From Carposina sasakii (Eukaryota > Arthropoda > Insecta > Lepidoptera > Carposinidae), in the NCBI GenBank assembly GCA_014607495.2, contig CP053162.1, positions 3,232,469 to 3,296,468 of the forward strand: a DNA stretch of 64,000 bases, read 5' to 3'. The stretch's first letter is position 1, and each line of letters begins with the position of its first letter. A program made the position numbers and the translations under genes. Below the pieces are notes generated by a model. It had not been told where the DNA came from and made no database searches. It saw only the letters and a list, made by a program, of their open reading frames with translations. Positions 43,340 through 54,262 of this stretch are shown here, piece by piece.

Positions 43340-43838
43340 ACGTATAGCTTTTAAAAATAACATGCTATTTGTCTATAGCGCAATAACCAATGATTTCATT
43401 GACTCGTTCCAAGCTTAACGCTATAACGATATGCGCGCTTCACTCATCGCATTAGAATCTCTACTTAGTCTGTGCTCATCGCGCCTTCGACACGCACATG
43501 CATAGCGTGTGACGGCCGGCGCCGGACTACCAACAGCTATATGAAATCGCGTCAAATAGAAAATAGCGTATTCGTGACTTGTCATTGGTTACCAACAGCT
43601 ATATGAAATCGCGTCAACTAGAATATAGCGTTTTCATGACTTGTCATTGGCGGGATAAGAATATAGCGGATTTCTTTCAGTCATTCATTCGTGACTTGTG
43701 ATTTGCGCGCAACTCGTAACGTTATAACGTCACGGAAAAAATAGCGCTCTATTTGCATGTAGCATTTCACTTTCACACGTTACGAGAATATAGCTTTTTT
43801 GAACACTACTAGTGTAGACAAGTTTTTTATAAACTCAC
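43340..43838. repeat. Repeat region rich in 'atagcg', with 62-bp tandem units
   Basis: accaacagctatatgaaatc plus gcgtcaa(a/c)tagaa and gtgacttgtcattgg form two tandem 62-bp units (43529-43650). Surrounding bases carry many atagcg/cgctat words, with tatagctttt near both ends. It abuts the donor of receptor exon 2. Confidence 0.7.
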
Positions 43839-43987
43839 CTGTCAACAGCGATACAAATGAGCACGAAGCTGGACAGGTACAAGCCGAAGGTCCTCGTGAA
43901 CATCATGAGGCGACACATCAGGTCGCCCGCTAGCCACTGCACCGTGCCCGCCCACGCCACCTCCAGGGGCATCATTAGGAAGGTCAC
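43839..43987 (-). CDS. AKH/ACP-type receptor exon 2 (TM2-TM3)
   Basis: The acceptor is cgattgttcag and the donor gtgagt. It encodes VTFLMMPLEVAWAGTVQWLA, GDLMCRLMMFTRTFGLYLSS and FVLICIAVD. LMMPLExxW, the W(L/K)AGDxMCR disulfide cysteine and FGLYLSSFVLxCIxxDR are hallmark TM2-TM3 residues of AKH, ACP and corazonin receptors. It starts in phase 0 and leaves AG, completed to the DRY arginine by exon 3. Confidence 0.96.
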
Positions 43988-44479
43988 CTGAACAATCGAC
44001 ATGGAATATTTTACCTATAGTTTAATGTATGGAACATGTATGGAAGTAATTTCTCAGTTCAGTTAAAATAACACAGCCGTGTCTATATGTATGTAAGTAT
44101 ATAAAAATGAATGATGATGTCTAAAACTTTGGTTTCATAAAGCGGTTTTGAAGGAACTTTTCACATATGTCGGCACCGTAATGAAGCGTACGTACAGTGC
44201 CGCAATATGACGGCACCTATCCTACAGTCACTCTTCATTTTCTTTGTTCGCGCACGCTACTGCTATGGCGGTGCAAAGAGGTATTAGTACTTCGTACAGT
44301 TATTTGCTTCGATTAGCGACAAAAAGGAGAATACCTACCTACTTGCTCATGTACAATATATGTTCACAATCACTAGTACCTGGGTATAGGTATGGCTAAT
44401 GATATGCTTATTATGTGAAATTTGTACCGATATACCTACATATTTATTACTTACGATCTACTTAAATATTACTTTACCT

Positions 44480-44662
44480 ATATTTTGAGGTGGGCAGCAG
44501 CGCCTCCCGTGTTGACAACATAGTCCAAAATACAAACTGCGGTCACCAACCCGCCTGCCCCGCGTGGTGACTATGGGCAAATACCCCCTCGGCAGTCTTG
44601 TGGCGTGCCCTGGGGGAGGCCTACGTCCAGCAGTGGACTGCAATAGGCTGATGATGATATAT
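44480..44662 (+). repeat. Copy of the 19285 repeat, 3' part
   Basis: gggcagcagcgcctcccgtg through cgtccagcagtggactgcaa and taggctgatgatgat. Receptor intron 1. Confidence 0.7.
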
Positions 44663-45219
44663 TTTGCATATTTATGTATAAATTCCCGATACTATGATAG
44701 TGATAGGTAGGAAATATACATGTAAGTATACAGATGAAGTCGAAGAGTTGATACTAGTCGGTTGAATATGTGGCATCGTAGCATCTAAACGGCTTTGTTT
44801 ATTTGAAAAGTAATTATATCGAGATGGTTTTTAGCTATGTCTCATGATAATCCATTTAGCCGTTTATCAGCATCACCTTCTATTAATATAGTGTAGGTGT
44901 TTAAGCGATTTTGTGTTTGGGATTTTTAAATTTTCAAATTTAATCTTTATAAGTACCTACCTACATATTTTCCAATTTTCGAGGAATCAAATATACTGCG
45001 ATGTGAATTTTCCTGTAGAAAATCCCAGTTGAATGGGTACAATGATGTGATTAACTTCTGACTAACTGAGAGTGGGCTAACAAACGTATATTGAACGTAA
45101 ATAACATCCAATAAATTGATGATATCCTATGTGGGTGGTGATTCGGTTTCTCTAGTTTCCATTATTGTGTATTTACGTTCTAATAATATTATTATTTTGA
45201 TCTTGTTCTGTTGAGTATA

Positions 45220-45697
45220 CAGGATGTTTGTGACAGCCAGGCAAATATTGATACCATGACTTCAGACCATTATTCTGAGGTGGAAAACACTGAAAATTTT
45301 CGTAGGAAAATTCCAAAATTTTCCGACATTTTTTTCATATTTTCAGGAAATAAAATTGTTTAGTTCGTTTAATTAGGCCTTAGATAGTGGCTTAAAAATA
45401 AAATTTTAACCAAAATATGATTTTAAAAAAAATTGCCCTAAAAAAAGTTCAAAAACCTGATCAACCCTTATGGAGAATCACAAGGTGATCCAAAAAAGGA
45501 ATGTATCACACAATAGCCAATAAGCCCATTTAATTAGTTACAGGATCGGCCGATACAATTGGTGCGGAGAACAAAGATTACTGATAATCAAATGAAAAAA
45601 AAACATATCCTGCGAGTAATAACACTGTCGTATAACTCAACAGAATGGTACTTGTTCAGCATTTCAGTATTTCAGTATGGCTGTCACCCACACCCTG
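45220..45697. mobile_element. 478-bp MITE, 'gtgacagcc' family, complete
   Basis: The left end CAGGATGTTTGTGACAGCCA and the inverted right end (ggctgtcacccacaccctg) are flanked by TA, pointing to a Tc1/mariner-like target preference. The interior is non-coding. Confidence 0.75.
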
Positions 45698-46010
45698 TAT
45701 ATAAGTGAGATTGTAAGTTTTAATTTTGAACTTTGTCGATCACACACGACATCTTTTTCTCTTTATATAAGAAGATGGAAGAATACTTTAAAAAAAATTT
45801 AATGTTTGATCGAAATGTACCTATGTAAGTAAGTACATAACTAAAAACTCGTAGGATACCTCATTTTTATAATAGAAAGCATAGCTAAGAAAAGCAAATT
45901 AGCAAACAAATATGAAATAGCAAACTTGGTGAAGAAACTGATAGGTAAATTACTAAAACTAGTTATTACGGCCACGTCAGGCAAAAGCTTTGTAGGCTAT
46001 CTAATCTACA

Positions 46011-46809
46011 TCTATACATAGTATAAAATGAAGTTGCGAAGAACGCCCAAAATGTGTTTGTTACCTAGGATCTCAAAAACTACTATATCAATAGCTATGC
46101 GGTTTTCAATAATGGAAAGAAGACATTCCAGGGATTCTATAGGTGTATAATTTAGGTGTACCTACTTAAGAAATTATTAGAGGAATCGTAACAGTTATCA
46201 GACGGACGGAAGAAAAACGAGCTTTTTGGAGGCTTGCATTGCGTGCGCTGCTGAAATAACTCAAAATACAGAATAACAATGTATGGGGGAATTATTCTTC
46301 TCAAAAAGTTCTATAAAAAAGTCTGCGATAGCATATGTCTATCCTTTAAGGTTTAGCCACAATAACAATTTTAGTGGTGTTCAAGTTTAATTTACGAAAT
46401 ATCTTATTTTTCAATTACTCGATGTTCCTACCGACATAGACCAATAAACATAAAACAAAATGCATATCAAATTAAAGCTGATGAAATGAGGATTCCGAAT
46501 ATATACATATCATAACACTTTTATGTTAATATTAATACACAAGATGCATTTACAATGCCGAGGGCAGAGATGGCGGCGGCGGCGGCTGCGTTCCGTCGTT
46601 GTGTCAGTCGGTCGGTCCGCATAGCACGACAGTGGCGGCGAGTGGGGGCGCGCGGCGGCGGCGACGGCGGTGGTGGGGGTGGGCTCATGTTGAGGTGCGC
46701 GACCCGAACGGGACACGTGAGGGCAGACAACGTTGATGGTTGTGTCGAATTATAAACTACAGCTGTAAAAGTCGAATATCCGAGCGAAGCCGGAACCGCG
46801 GGCTGCTAG
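46011..46809 (+). mobile_element. Helitron-like element, tandem unit 1
   Basis: 799 bp from TCTATACATAG to GGGCTGCTAG, preceded by A. The 5' TC and 3' CTAG, with host T to the right of the pair, follow the Helitron insertion rule (between A and T). The right third is CpG-rich with ggc and gac repeats. ORFs in it are compositional and carry no Rep or helicase domain, so it is non-autonomous. Confidence 0.75.
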
Positions 46810-47608
46810 TCTATACATAGTATAAAATGAAGTTGCGAAGAACGCCCAAAATGTGTTTGTTACCTAGGATCTCAAAAACTACTATATCAATAGCTATGCG
46901 GTTTTCAATAATGGAAAGAAGACATTCCAGGGATTCTATAGGTGTATAATTTAGGTGTACCTACTTAAGAAATTATTAGAGGAATCGTAACAGTTATCAG
47001 ACGGACGGAAGAAAAACGAGCTTTTTGGAGGCTTGCATTGCGTGCGCTGCTGAAATAACTCAAAATACAGAATAACAATGTATGGGGGAATTATTCTTCT
47101 CAAAAAGTTCTATAAAAAAGTCTGCGATAGCATATGTCTATCCTTTAAGGTTTAGCCACAATAACAATTTTAGTGGTGTTCAAGTTTAATTTACGAAATA
47201 TCTTATTTTTCAATTACTCGATGTTCCTACCGACATAGACCAATAAACATAAAACAAAATGCATATCAAATTAAAGCTGATGAAATGAGGATTCCGAATA
47301 TATACATATCATAACACTTTTATGTTAATATTAATACACAAGATGCATTTACAATGCCGAGGGCAGAGATGGCGGCGGCGGCGGCTGCGTTCCGTCGTTG
47401 TGTCAGTCGGTCGGTCCGCATAGCACGACAGTGGCGGCGAGTGGGGGCGCGCGGCGGCGGCGACGGCGGTGGTGGGGGTGGGCTCATGTTGAGGTGCGCG
47501 ACCCGAACGGGACACGTGAGGGCAGACAACGTTGATGGTTGTGTCGAATTATAAACTACAGCTGTAAAAGTCGAATATCCGAGCGAAGCCGGAACCGCGG
47601 GCTGCTAG
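46810..47608 (+). mobile_element. Helitron-like element, tandem unit 2
   Basis: Appears base-for-base the same as unit 1, with an exact 799-bp period and no bases between the CTAG end of unit 1 and the TC start of unit 2. A single T follows. Receptor intron 1. Confidence 0.78.
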
Positions 47609-48224
47609 TTCATATTATAAAAAAGAAACATTTGTATTTGTATGTGTATGTTTGTAATGAAATAACTGAAAAACTTCTGTGCGGATTTTTAAAATTCTTT
47701 CACCGTTAGAATTCTAGTTGGTCCCCGATGAAGGCTATAAGGATTTCGTAAAGTATCTAGCAAAAACAATGCGGTAGCTAAAATTTTACGATTTTCGTTT
47801 ATAAAACGCGTATTACACTCAAGGAATTACTCGTACCCTTGTAACACGAAAATTGTACAGTTTGCGGTCGCATTGCTTTACTTCAACGCACTACGGAAAG
47901 GACGAGGATGCCCTTGTTAGGAATATAACATATGGTTTGCCCGCAGTATTCCGTGGTACCTTTCTATTTTGAATTACACTGTTTTTTTTAAATCGTGCAC
48001 CTACTATAATAAATATAAATAAACAAGGAGAAAGAGGAAAATTGATTTTGTTACGTGTTAGTTAAGTTAAATGGTGTGGCCCTTTTCCGAAGTACCTATA
48101 CACTTAAAGGCTACAAAAAAATGTTCTAGTGCAACTCACCGATAATCCAATATTGTAAATTCATACTTAGTACATACTACACACGACTGTGTTTCCGAAA
48201 TAGCACTGCAGTATCATAAAAGAG

Positions 48225-48345
48225 ATTCAAAATCCATACTCATTGCCTGAGAGAATGCCCGAGTTCCTTAGTCGACTCTTACGACATTCACGGAAGGAGA
48301 TGCAGCTGTTGTGTACTAGTCAAGTCCCGCATCGGCACATTTGTA
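48225..48345 (-). repeat. 'gcttcactagaatacat'-family copy
   Basis: cctgagagaatgcccgagtt, ccttagtcgactcttacgac and ctagtcaagtcccgcatcgg. It ends about 30 bp before the receptor exon 1 donor. Confidence 0.6.
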
Positions 48346-48374
48346 GTACATAGTATAAATTTATAGTAACTTAC

Positions 48375-48635
48375 CATGAGATCAGCGACCGCTAAATGCA
48401 TAAGCAGCACATCCAGCCTGCTGGCCCGACCAAGTTTCCGTCTCTTCACTAACTGAGACAGCACCGTCAGGTTGCCACAAGCAGATACCACCATCAGCAC
48501 ACTGAACACAGTTATTGAGACCATATGGCCGTGGTTGAAGCGCATGTCCAGCGGCAGCTCATCGGTGGTGTTCAGATGGGTCCAGTTCTTTTGCGAGGCC
48601 CCGCCTGGCCCCGACACCTTTTCGTCCAAGTCCAT
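48375..48635 (-). CDS. AKH/ACP-type receptor exon 1 (start, TM1)
   Basis: The start ATG at 48633-48635 sits in aaaatgg context and is preceded by an in-frame TAA, so it is the true start. The N-terminus has two N-glycosylation sites (NWT, NTT). DMRFNHGHMVSITVFSVLMV, ACGNLTVLSQLVKRR and LDVLLMHLAVADLM follow, giving TM1 with GN and TM2 with LAxADL. The donor gtaagt follows in phase 0. Together seven exons (1182 bases) give a 393-residue G protein-coupled receptor, usual for AKH receptors, which sense adipokinetic hormone-type peptides. The divergent TM1 and loop 1 leave an ACP receptor as an equal alternative; corazonin receptor is less likely. Confidence 0.93.
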
Positions 48636-48781
48636 TTTAGATATCAACACTTGGTTCTTTTAATCACATGTTATTAGATTTGTTTATAATGTGAGTAAAC
48701 AAAATGTTTTTATTTTGGTATTACGATTTAAGGCGCGCCATGTTTTAAGTTTTCGGTTTCACTCTTGTATTGTGGTAGCGT
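48636..48781 (-). promoter_or_regulatory. Receptor 5' UTR with two upstream ORFs
   Basis: A strong acceptor (ttctttgttacag) ends at 48782, so exon 1 begins at 48781 and at least one further non-coding exon lies upstream. Within the leader are a six-codon uORF (48721-48741, MARLKS) and an ATG directly followed by TGA (48664-48669). Such elements usually reduce translation of the main frame. Confidence 0.6.
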
Positions 48782-49049
48782 CTGTAACAAAGAAAAATAA
48801 ATTTATATATACTTACTGAATAATTACAACATGGGTACCACAATCACAATATTGGGTACGTTATTAGGGTAATATAAAATGAAAGATCGCAGTAGAGATG
48901 AAAAAGTAGTTTAGTACAATGGCTTTTTGTGAGAACTAATATCTAGTTATTGCAAGAATATAATTAGACAGCAACCTACATAGGTACTGTGTGAAAAAAA
49001 AATCATGTGTTACTTTAGCAACCATGTCATGATGATATGATACGATATA

Positions 49050-49428
49050 CAGGTTGATTTTTGGTCGTCAACGTTCCCGAAAACTACGGAATCTCCTCAT
49101 CATCACGATCATTTTTCTCCATGGAAGCATACCTGGGAAGTGTCTGGTTTCCAAAATATTAGTGTCCAAAGTTGAGTAAATAGACTGCGTTTTTCTGCAT
49201 AAATGCACATAGACGCGCGTAGCAGGATTTTTTCACGAAAAATAATTAATATCTGTCTATAAAAAAACTAACATAAACATTAGACACTATAAATTTCGCA
49301 GGACCAAGGAATTAAAAAAAAAATTTAAAATTTTTTTTTTTTCCCAGCATTTTTTTTGGCATAAACTTACTTTATTTCATGTATAGAGTACGTACCCTTC
49401 GTTAAAGGTGGCCACAAAAAACATCCTG
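49050..49428 (-). mobile_element. Mariner-type MITE, copy 5 (reverse)
   Basis: caggttgatttttggtcgtc through aaaaaacatcctg, with TA flanks. Its edge is 11 bp from the donor of the candidate exon at 49440. Confidence 0.75.
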
Positions 49429-49439
49429 TATGTACTCAC

Positions 49440-49673
49440 GAATTCCGAATAATTTACATATTTCTTGGGTGTGAGAGTCGACTTTAAACGATTCTCTGAA
49501 ATTAAATATCTCTTAACGTCTCTCTGAACACATTCAATGCCGGCGACTACGTATTTGCGCCTTCTAGGCTTTCTACAGGTGCCGATGACGCTTATTTGCA
49601 TCCTGGCACTAGGCGTTAACCTGATATCGGCATCCTTAGAAAATCTACCGGCAGCGAATGTGTTGTCGGAATT
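49440..49673 (-). CDS. Unrecognised candidate coding exon (78 codons)
   Basis: On the - strand an acceptor (aatttcattttag) is followed by 78 uninterrupted codons and a gtgagtac donor, phase 0 at both ends. The peptide contains FAAGRFSKDADIRLTPSARM, VIGTCRKPRRRKYVVAGIEC and KSTLTPKKYVNYSEF. Composition is protein-like and basic, with no repeat similarity in the window. I do not recognise the family. It cannot join receptor exon 1 as coding sequence because that leader has an in-frame stop, so it would belong to another gene or to an alternative transcript. No second exon was found. A chance open frame is possible but would need to coincide with both splice signals. Confidence 0.45.
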
Positions 49674-49679
49674 CTAAAA

Positions 49680-50415
49680 TGAAATTACTTAAATTTGCTG
49701 TGACATTCCGCGGTTACTGTTACAATTTTTAAGGGTAGGTAAATTACGTATAGTTTGTCTATTAAGAATACCGGCCAAGTGCGAGTCGGATTCGCGCATA
49801 AAGGGTTCCGTTATATATGAAAAACATCAATAAGTTATGTTTGTCGTATGAGGACCCATTTATTTTATTTTTATGATACCTCCCAGGTATGTGTACTTAA
49901 CTTAGTAGAGTATCTACATATTAATTAAGTTTAGTAGCAAATACTACGAGAAACGTAGAGAAAATATATAAACAAGGAATATATATTTGAAAAACACAAT
50001 ACCACAATAAAGTGATTTGGCATTGTATGGCGGGGAAAATGAAAATATGAAGTACCTAATGCTCCTGTAACTCAAATCTGTTTGTTTATTTTCCTTCTAT
50101 TTCGTGTAACATTAATTTGGTTTTCTGTTTATTAGGTGGTGGATGCCACCGCCCTTTTCTCTCAGTCAAACCGAGTTACTTTAATATGATAATTTTATTT
50201 TGTTTCCCGTGATTTTATTATGAGAGAAGAATACGCGCAGTTCCCACCTAGTTTTCGTTATTTATAGTAGCATTAAGTTAATTCTAGTAAATAAATGTTA
50301 TAAGGTTCTAGTAAATAAATGTTATATAGCAAGCCTGCCTGTCTCTCTGTTACTTTTTGATATTGGCCCATGGAGAAGAAATAAAAGAGGAGTAGCAAGA
50401 AGCAAGAAATAGAAG
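49680..50415. other. No feature recognised
   Basis: AT-rich sequence with a short direct repeat (ttctagtaaataaatgttat) at about 50281 and 50307. No gene is seen. A start region for the receptor transcript could lie here but shows no clear signal. Confidence 0.35.
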
Positions 50416-50419
50416 TAAG

Positions 50420-50915
50420 TATATTTTCATACAGAAATAGTGTGCCACGGAGCGGGGGTGAAGTGTACGACGAGGTGAGCATTGAACATTGTAGCCCTGC
50501 CCATTTACATAGAAACCACCTGGTAGTGACTAGTCAAACTACTTGCTCATTATAAAATTATTAATAAAGAAAATGGAAAAAATTCTTCACCCGAGTGGGA
50601 ATCAAACCCACGACCACTGCAAACCGTGCCAGCAGCTATACTTGCTCATTATCAATATGGTTCATGATTGTTTTACTAGTGCAATTACTCGTCACTAGAT
50701 GGCAATATTATACTACGTTTTAGTAATAAAGTACCCTGATAAAAGCTAGTGTCTTTGTAATTTTAATACGGTTACATCTCGGAGCACAAACGCTTGTGGT
50801 TATAGGTACTGCGTTCCACTGGCGCTGAAGCTACGCCCCTATGATGACGTCATGCCCTCACGATTGCCACACGACTCAGTTCATAATCCCACCTCCTCCT
50901 TTCTACCTTCTTCAT
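50420..50915 (+). repeat. Dispersed repeat with inserted tRNA-like segment
   Basis: Inverse partner of 35302-35612. Bases about 50520-50640 carry an inverted B-box-like gtgggaatcaaacccacgac, consistent with a tRNA-derived insertion flanked by two copies of acttgctcattat. Confidence 0.65.
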
Positions 50916-50919
50916 GTAT

Positions 50920-51795
50920 TGGCCGCATCCTCATTCAAGCAAGAAAATTATATTATAGTTAGATAGTAGATTACATATATTAATTAAATAATATGTACCT
51001 ATACATACCCACGCACGACCCATGTTGTAACTTTAAGATACCGTTTAGTATCTAGTATCCAAGGTAAAGTGGAAACTTATTATTAGATCTAGCTTACACC
51101 TTCACGACTATTCTTTATTAAGGATGAACTCGGTGGACCAGATAAGTATGTAGCCACTCTCTTATACCTATACATATCTACATCTATCGTAGTTTGGGAA
51201 CAATACAGGCAAGAGTCAATAGACATACAAGTTGACCTCTAGGCCTTCTAGAAAGTTAGGTTCTAGAAAATGTGTAGGTACCTACCTCATTAGTCATGAT
51301 AGATTATAGGTATTTAGCAATTTTGTAATATACTTACTTAATGTACCTACATTAAAATCTTTCTATCTGTATTACAAAAGTATTAATTAGATAAAATAAA
51401 ATTAAAAAACTTAAATACTAATTTTTTTTTTAAAACGAAAAACCGACTGTTGCCCCTATGAACCAAAACTCAAGCTTACTAAAGTAAAATTTTGCTAAAA
51501 TATATGTTACGTTATGCCGTGTACGAAGTTTAGAAGGCATAGTATTGTCAGATTTAGATGCCAGCAAATTATTAAATCGGCCACATTGACGAAAGGGCAC
51601 AGAGAGAAATGACTAAGCTTTGAAATTTGACGTCTGACAATATAAGCAACATATAATTAGGTAGGTACACTCCTTCTTCCGGCCCTGTTCCCAATATTTT
51701 ACCTCTTCCTCTTACCATAACCATCTTACTTCGGACACGGCTTAACGCAACATATAATTACACGACTTAATTTATTATCTTTATTATCTTATTAT
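50920..51795. other. No feature recognised
   Basis: AT-rich with many gtaggtac/gtacctac words typical of lepidopteran sequence. No gene or defined repeat. Confidence 0.4.
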
Positions 51796-51799
51796 TTCC

Positions 51800-52690
51800 A
51801 TCTTCATAAGCCTATTGCAGTCCATTTCTGGACCTAGGCCTCCCCCTGCCATAGGGGGATTTTGTTACTAAAAAGTTCCATTATCTGTTTTTCGGCGGCT
51901 CTATCATCAGACCCTCGTTTCCTTCATATTATATGTAGCTGAGCAAAATTCTCTATAAAAATCTAAAAACCGACTACTCACGAGTAGTCGTAGTATAATA
52001 TTTGAGGATATCCCTAGATTCCTTAGAGATTCTGTCATCAGATGTTATGTTTTATACAGGGTGTTTTTTCGTCGCCACCATTAACGAAGGGTACGTACTC
52101 TATACATCAAATAAAGTAAGTTTATGCCAAAAAAAATGCTGAGAAACGATATAAATTTTTTTGATTTTTTTTTTAATTACTTAATCAGGCGAAATTTGTA
52201 GTGTCCAGTGTTTATGCTAGTTTTTTCATAGACAGATATTAATTATTTCTCGTGATAAAATCTTGCTACGCGCGTCAATGTGCATTTATGCAGAAAAACG
52301 CAGTCTATTTACACAACTTTGGACCCTAATATTTTGAAAACCAGGACACTTCCCAGGTATGCTTCCATGGAGAAAAATGATCGTGATGATCAGGAGATTC
52401 CGTAGTTTTCGGGAACGTTGACGACCAAAAATCACCCTGTATGTAGGCGATCAAAACGCTCAGTAAAAGTATAAAAACAAACTACGTGTGCCTACAATAT
52501 TTGAGGATTGCCCTCGATTTCTCCAAGATCCCATCATCACATCCTGATGTGGTGAATATGGGACCAACTTGGAAGCATACCATGACCAACTAAATAAAAA
52601 AAATTAAATCGGTTCATAAATAACGGAGTTCTGAGGTAAACACACATAAAAAACCTACAGACGAATTGATAATCTCTCTTTTTTGAAGAA
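51800..52690. repeat. Left arm of a long inverted repeat, split by a MITE
   Basis: 51800-52056 and 52440-52690 are, in reverse, the sequence of 53750-54262. The interrupting piece is the mariner-type MITE at 52057. Markers are agtccatttctggacctagg, cgaggttttt-type cores, gatgttatgttttata and ggttcataaataacggagtt. Confidence 0.8.
52057..52439 (+). mobile_element. Mariner-type MITE, copy 6
   Basis: CAGGGTGTTTTTTCGTCGCC through aaaaatcaccctg, with TA at both ends. It is inserted inside an inverted-repeat arm and is therefore younger than that repeat. Confidence 0.82.
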
Positions 52691-52699
52691 AAAGAGATA

Positions 52700-53745
52700 C
52701 TGTTTAGAAATGTAATTTGATAGAAAAATGTGTGGAATATCTAATAGGTTCTCTATATGGTTCTCAATAGTGTTTCGCTTAACACAAAACTTTTATTACA
52801 CTCTGTATGTAAAGATATTTACATGACACAGTAATATGTAGAAACATTTAGCGAAAGAATTAATCAAAATTCAGTACGCCGTGATAGCCTGTGATGCGAA
52901 GATAGTCAGAGAGACAAAGAGCTAATTTGTATTTTTATTAAAGATAATATTTCATTCCCTCGGGTGGATTTTTTAAATAAATACTAAAAGCACATCTAAC
53001 AAGCCCCAAGGTTTCTTTTGCCCGCACGAGCTCGATTATCGAATAATGAATAATTGATATTAACAATGAATCGTCCTGTTTAAAATGAACAAGATATAAT
53101 TTTATTCTTGTTTCGGCTTCCTTTGGTATCTCTTACAAATAATAAAGTCAAAAAGTACTTTCAAAGATAAGATCCGTGTAATCACAAGTACCCACATATA
53201 AAGTAACCAGATCAAACTCATTGTCTTATTATAAGTAGTATTATAGGTAGGCACAGTATTATATATTCAGTACTTAAACATATATTACATAGGTACATAT
53301 ATCCACGGCAATGTTCCAATTTAACAAATCCTAGCTAAATATTAACTACTTAGAATTGCAACTTGCGAATTGATACCGTACATGCACGTTTAGCATAAGA
53401 TCTTTTCCGGTCCGATCCTTTAAACCAATCCCTTTTTTATTTTTTTTATTTTATTTAATAAGGTTTGCCAGCAGTTAATACAATATTCTTACGACTAAAA
53501 ATAAGTGATAAGAAAAATAACTAAATGCATAACTAATTAGAGGCAAACACAACATGCAACAAGATAGTAGGTAATTACAAATATCAACAATATAATAGCA
53601 AAACAAACAAAAAAACACAGAAGCTGACATCAATTGTAAATTTTATCTATTTTTTATTATTATTTATAATTTTTACTTTAAATCCACAACAAATTCCGGT
53701 CTGATACCAATTTTTTTTAGATACCGGTCTGATCCCGTGGAATTC
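52700..53745. other. Spacer of the long inverted repeat
   Basis: AT-rich. A fragment of the 22619-type MITE (gtttcgcttaacac through attacactctg) is at about 52730-52806. No gene is seen. Confidence 0.4.
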
Positions 53746-53749
53746 TTTT

Positions 53750-53785
53750 TAACCGACTTCAAAAAGAGAGGTTATCAATTCGTCT

Positions 53786-53824
<39 letters not shown>

Positions 53825-54262
53825 GTGTTACCTCAGAACTCCGTCATTTATGAACCGATTTCAATTTTTTTTTATAGTTGGTCATGGTATACTTCCAGGT
53901 TGGTCCCATATTCACCACATCAGGATCTGATGATGGGATCTTGGAGAAATCGAGGGCAATCCTCGAATATTGTAGGCACATGTAGTCTGTTTTTATACTT
54001 TTACTGAGCGTTTTGATCACCTACATATAAAACATAACATCTGATGATGGAATCTCTAAGGAATCTAGGGATATCCTCAAATATAAAAGGCACGAGTAGT
54101 CCGTTTTTAGATTTTTATAGAGAATTTTGGTCAGCTACACATAATATAAAGGAAACGAGGGTCTGATGATGGAGCCGCCGAAAAACAGATAGTGGAACTT
54201 TTTAGTAACAAAATCCCCCTATGGCAGGGGGGGGCCTACGTCCAGTAATGGACAGCAATAGG
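53750..54262. repeat. Right arm of the long inverted repeat
   Basis: Begins accgacttcaaaaagagagg, contains a run of about 32 T (53789-53820), then acctcagaactccgtcattt, tctgatgatgggatcttgga and tctgatgatggagccgccga, and ends gtccagtaatggacagcaat and aggcttatg. It stops where gypsy-3 gag begins. Confidence 0.8.

Noticed and set aside
43340..43838. CRISPR-like array
   Set aside because: Two 62-bp tandem units without spacers in an insect intron; no basis for CRISPR.
46510..46755. Overlapping Ala/Arg and Pro-rich ORFs, repeated at 47309-47554
   Set aside because: They arise on both strands from ggc and gac repeats in the Helitron-like unit and lack Rep or helicase motifs.
49440..49673. 5' coding exon of the receptor
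   Set aside because: The receptor leader has an in-frame TAA between this position and the ATG, so the peptide cannot be fused to the receptor.
54221..54262. Start of gypsy-3 gag at MAGGGLRP
   Set aside because: Those codons belong to the inverted-repeat arm; gag similarity begins only around LMWMNHLPP.
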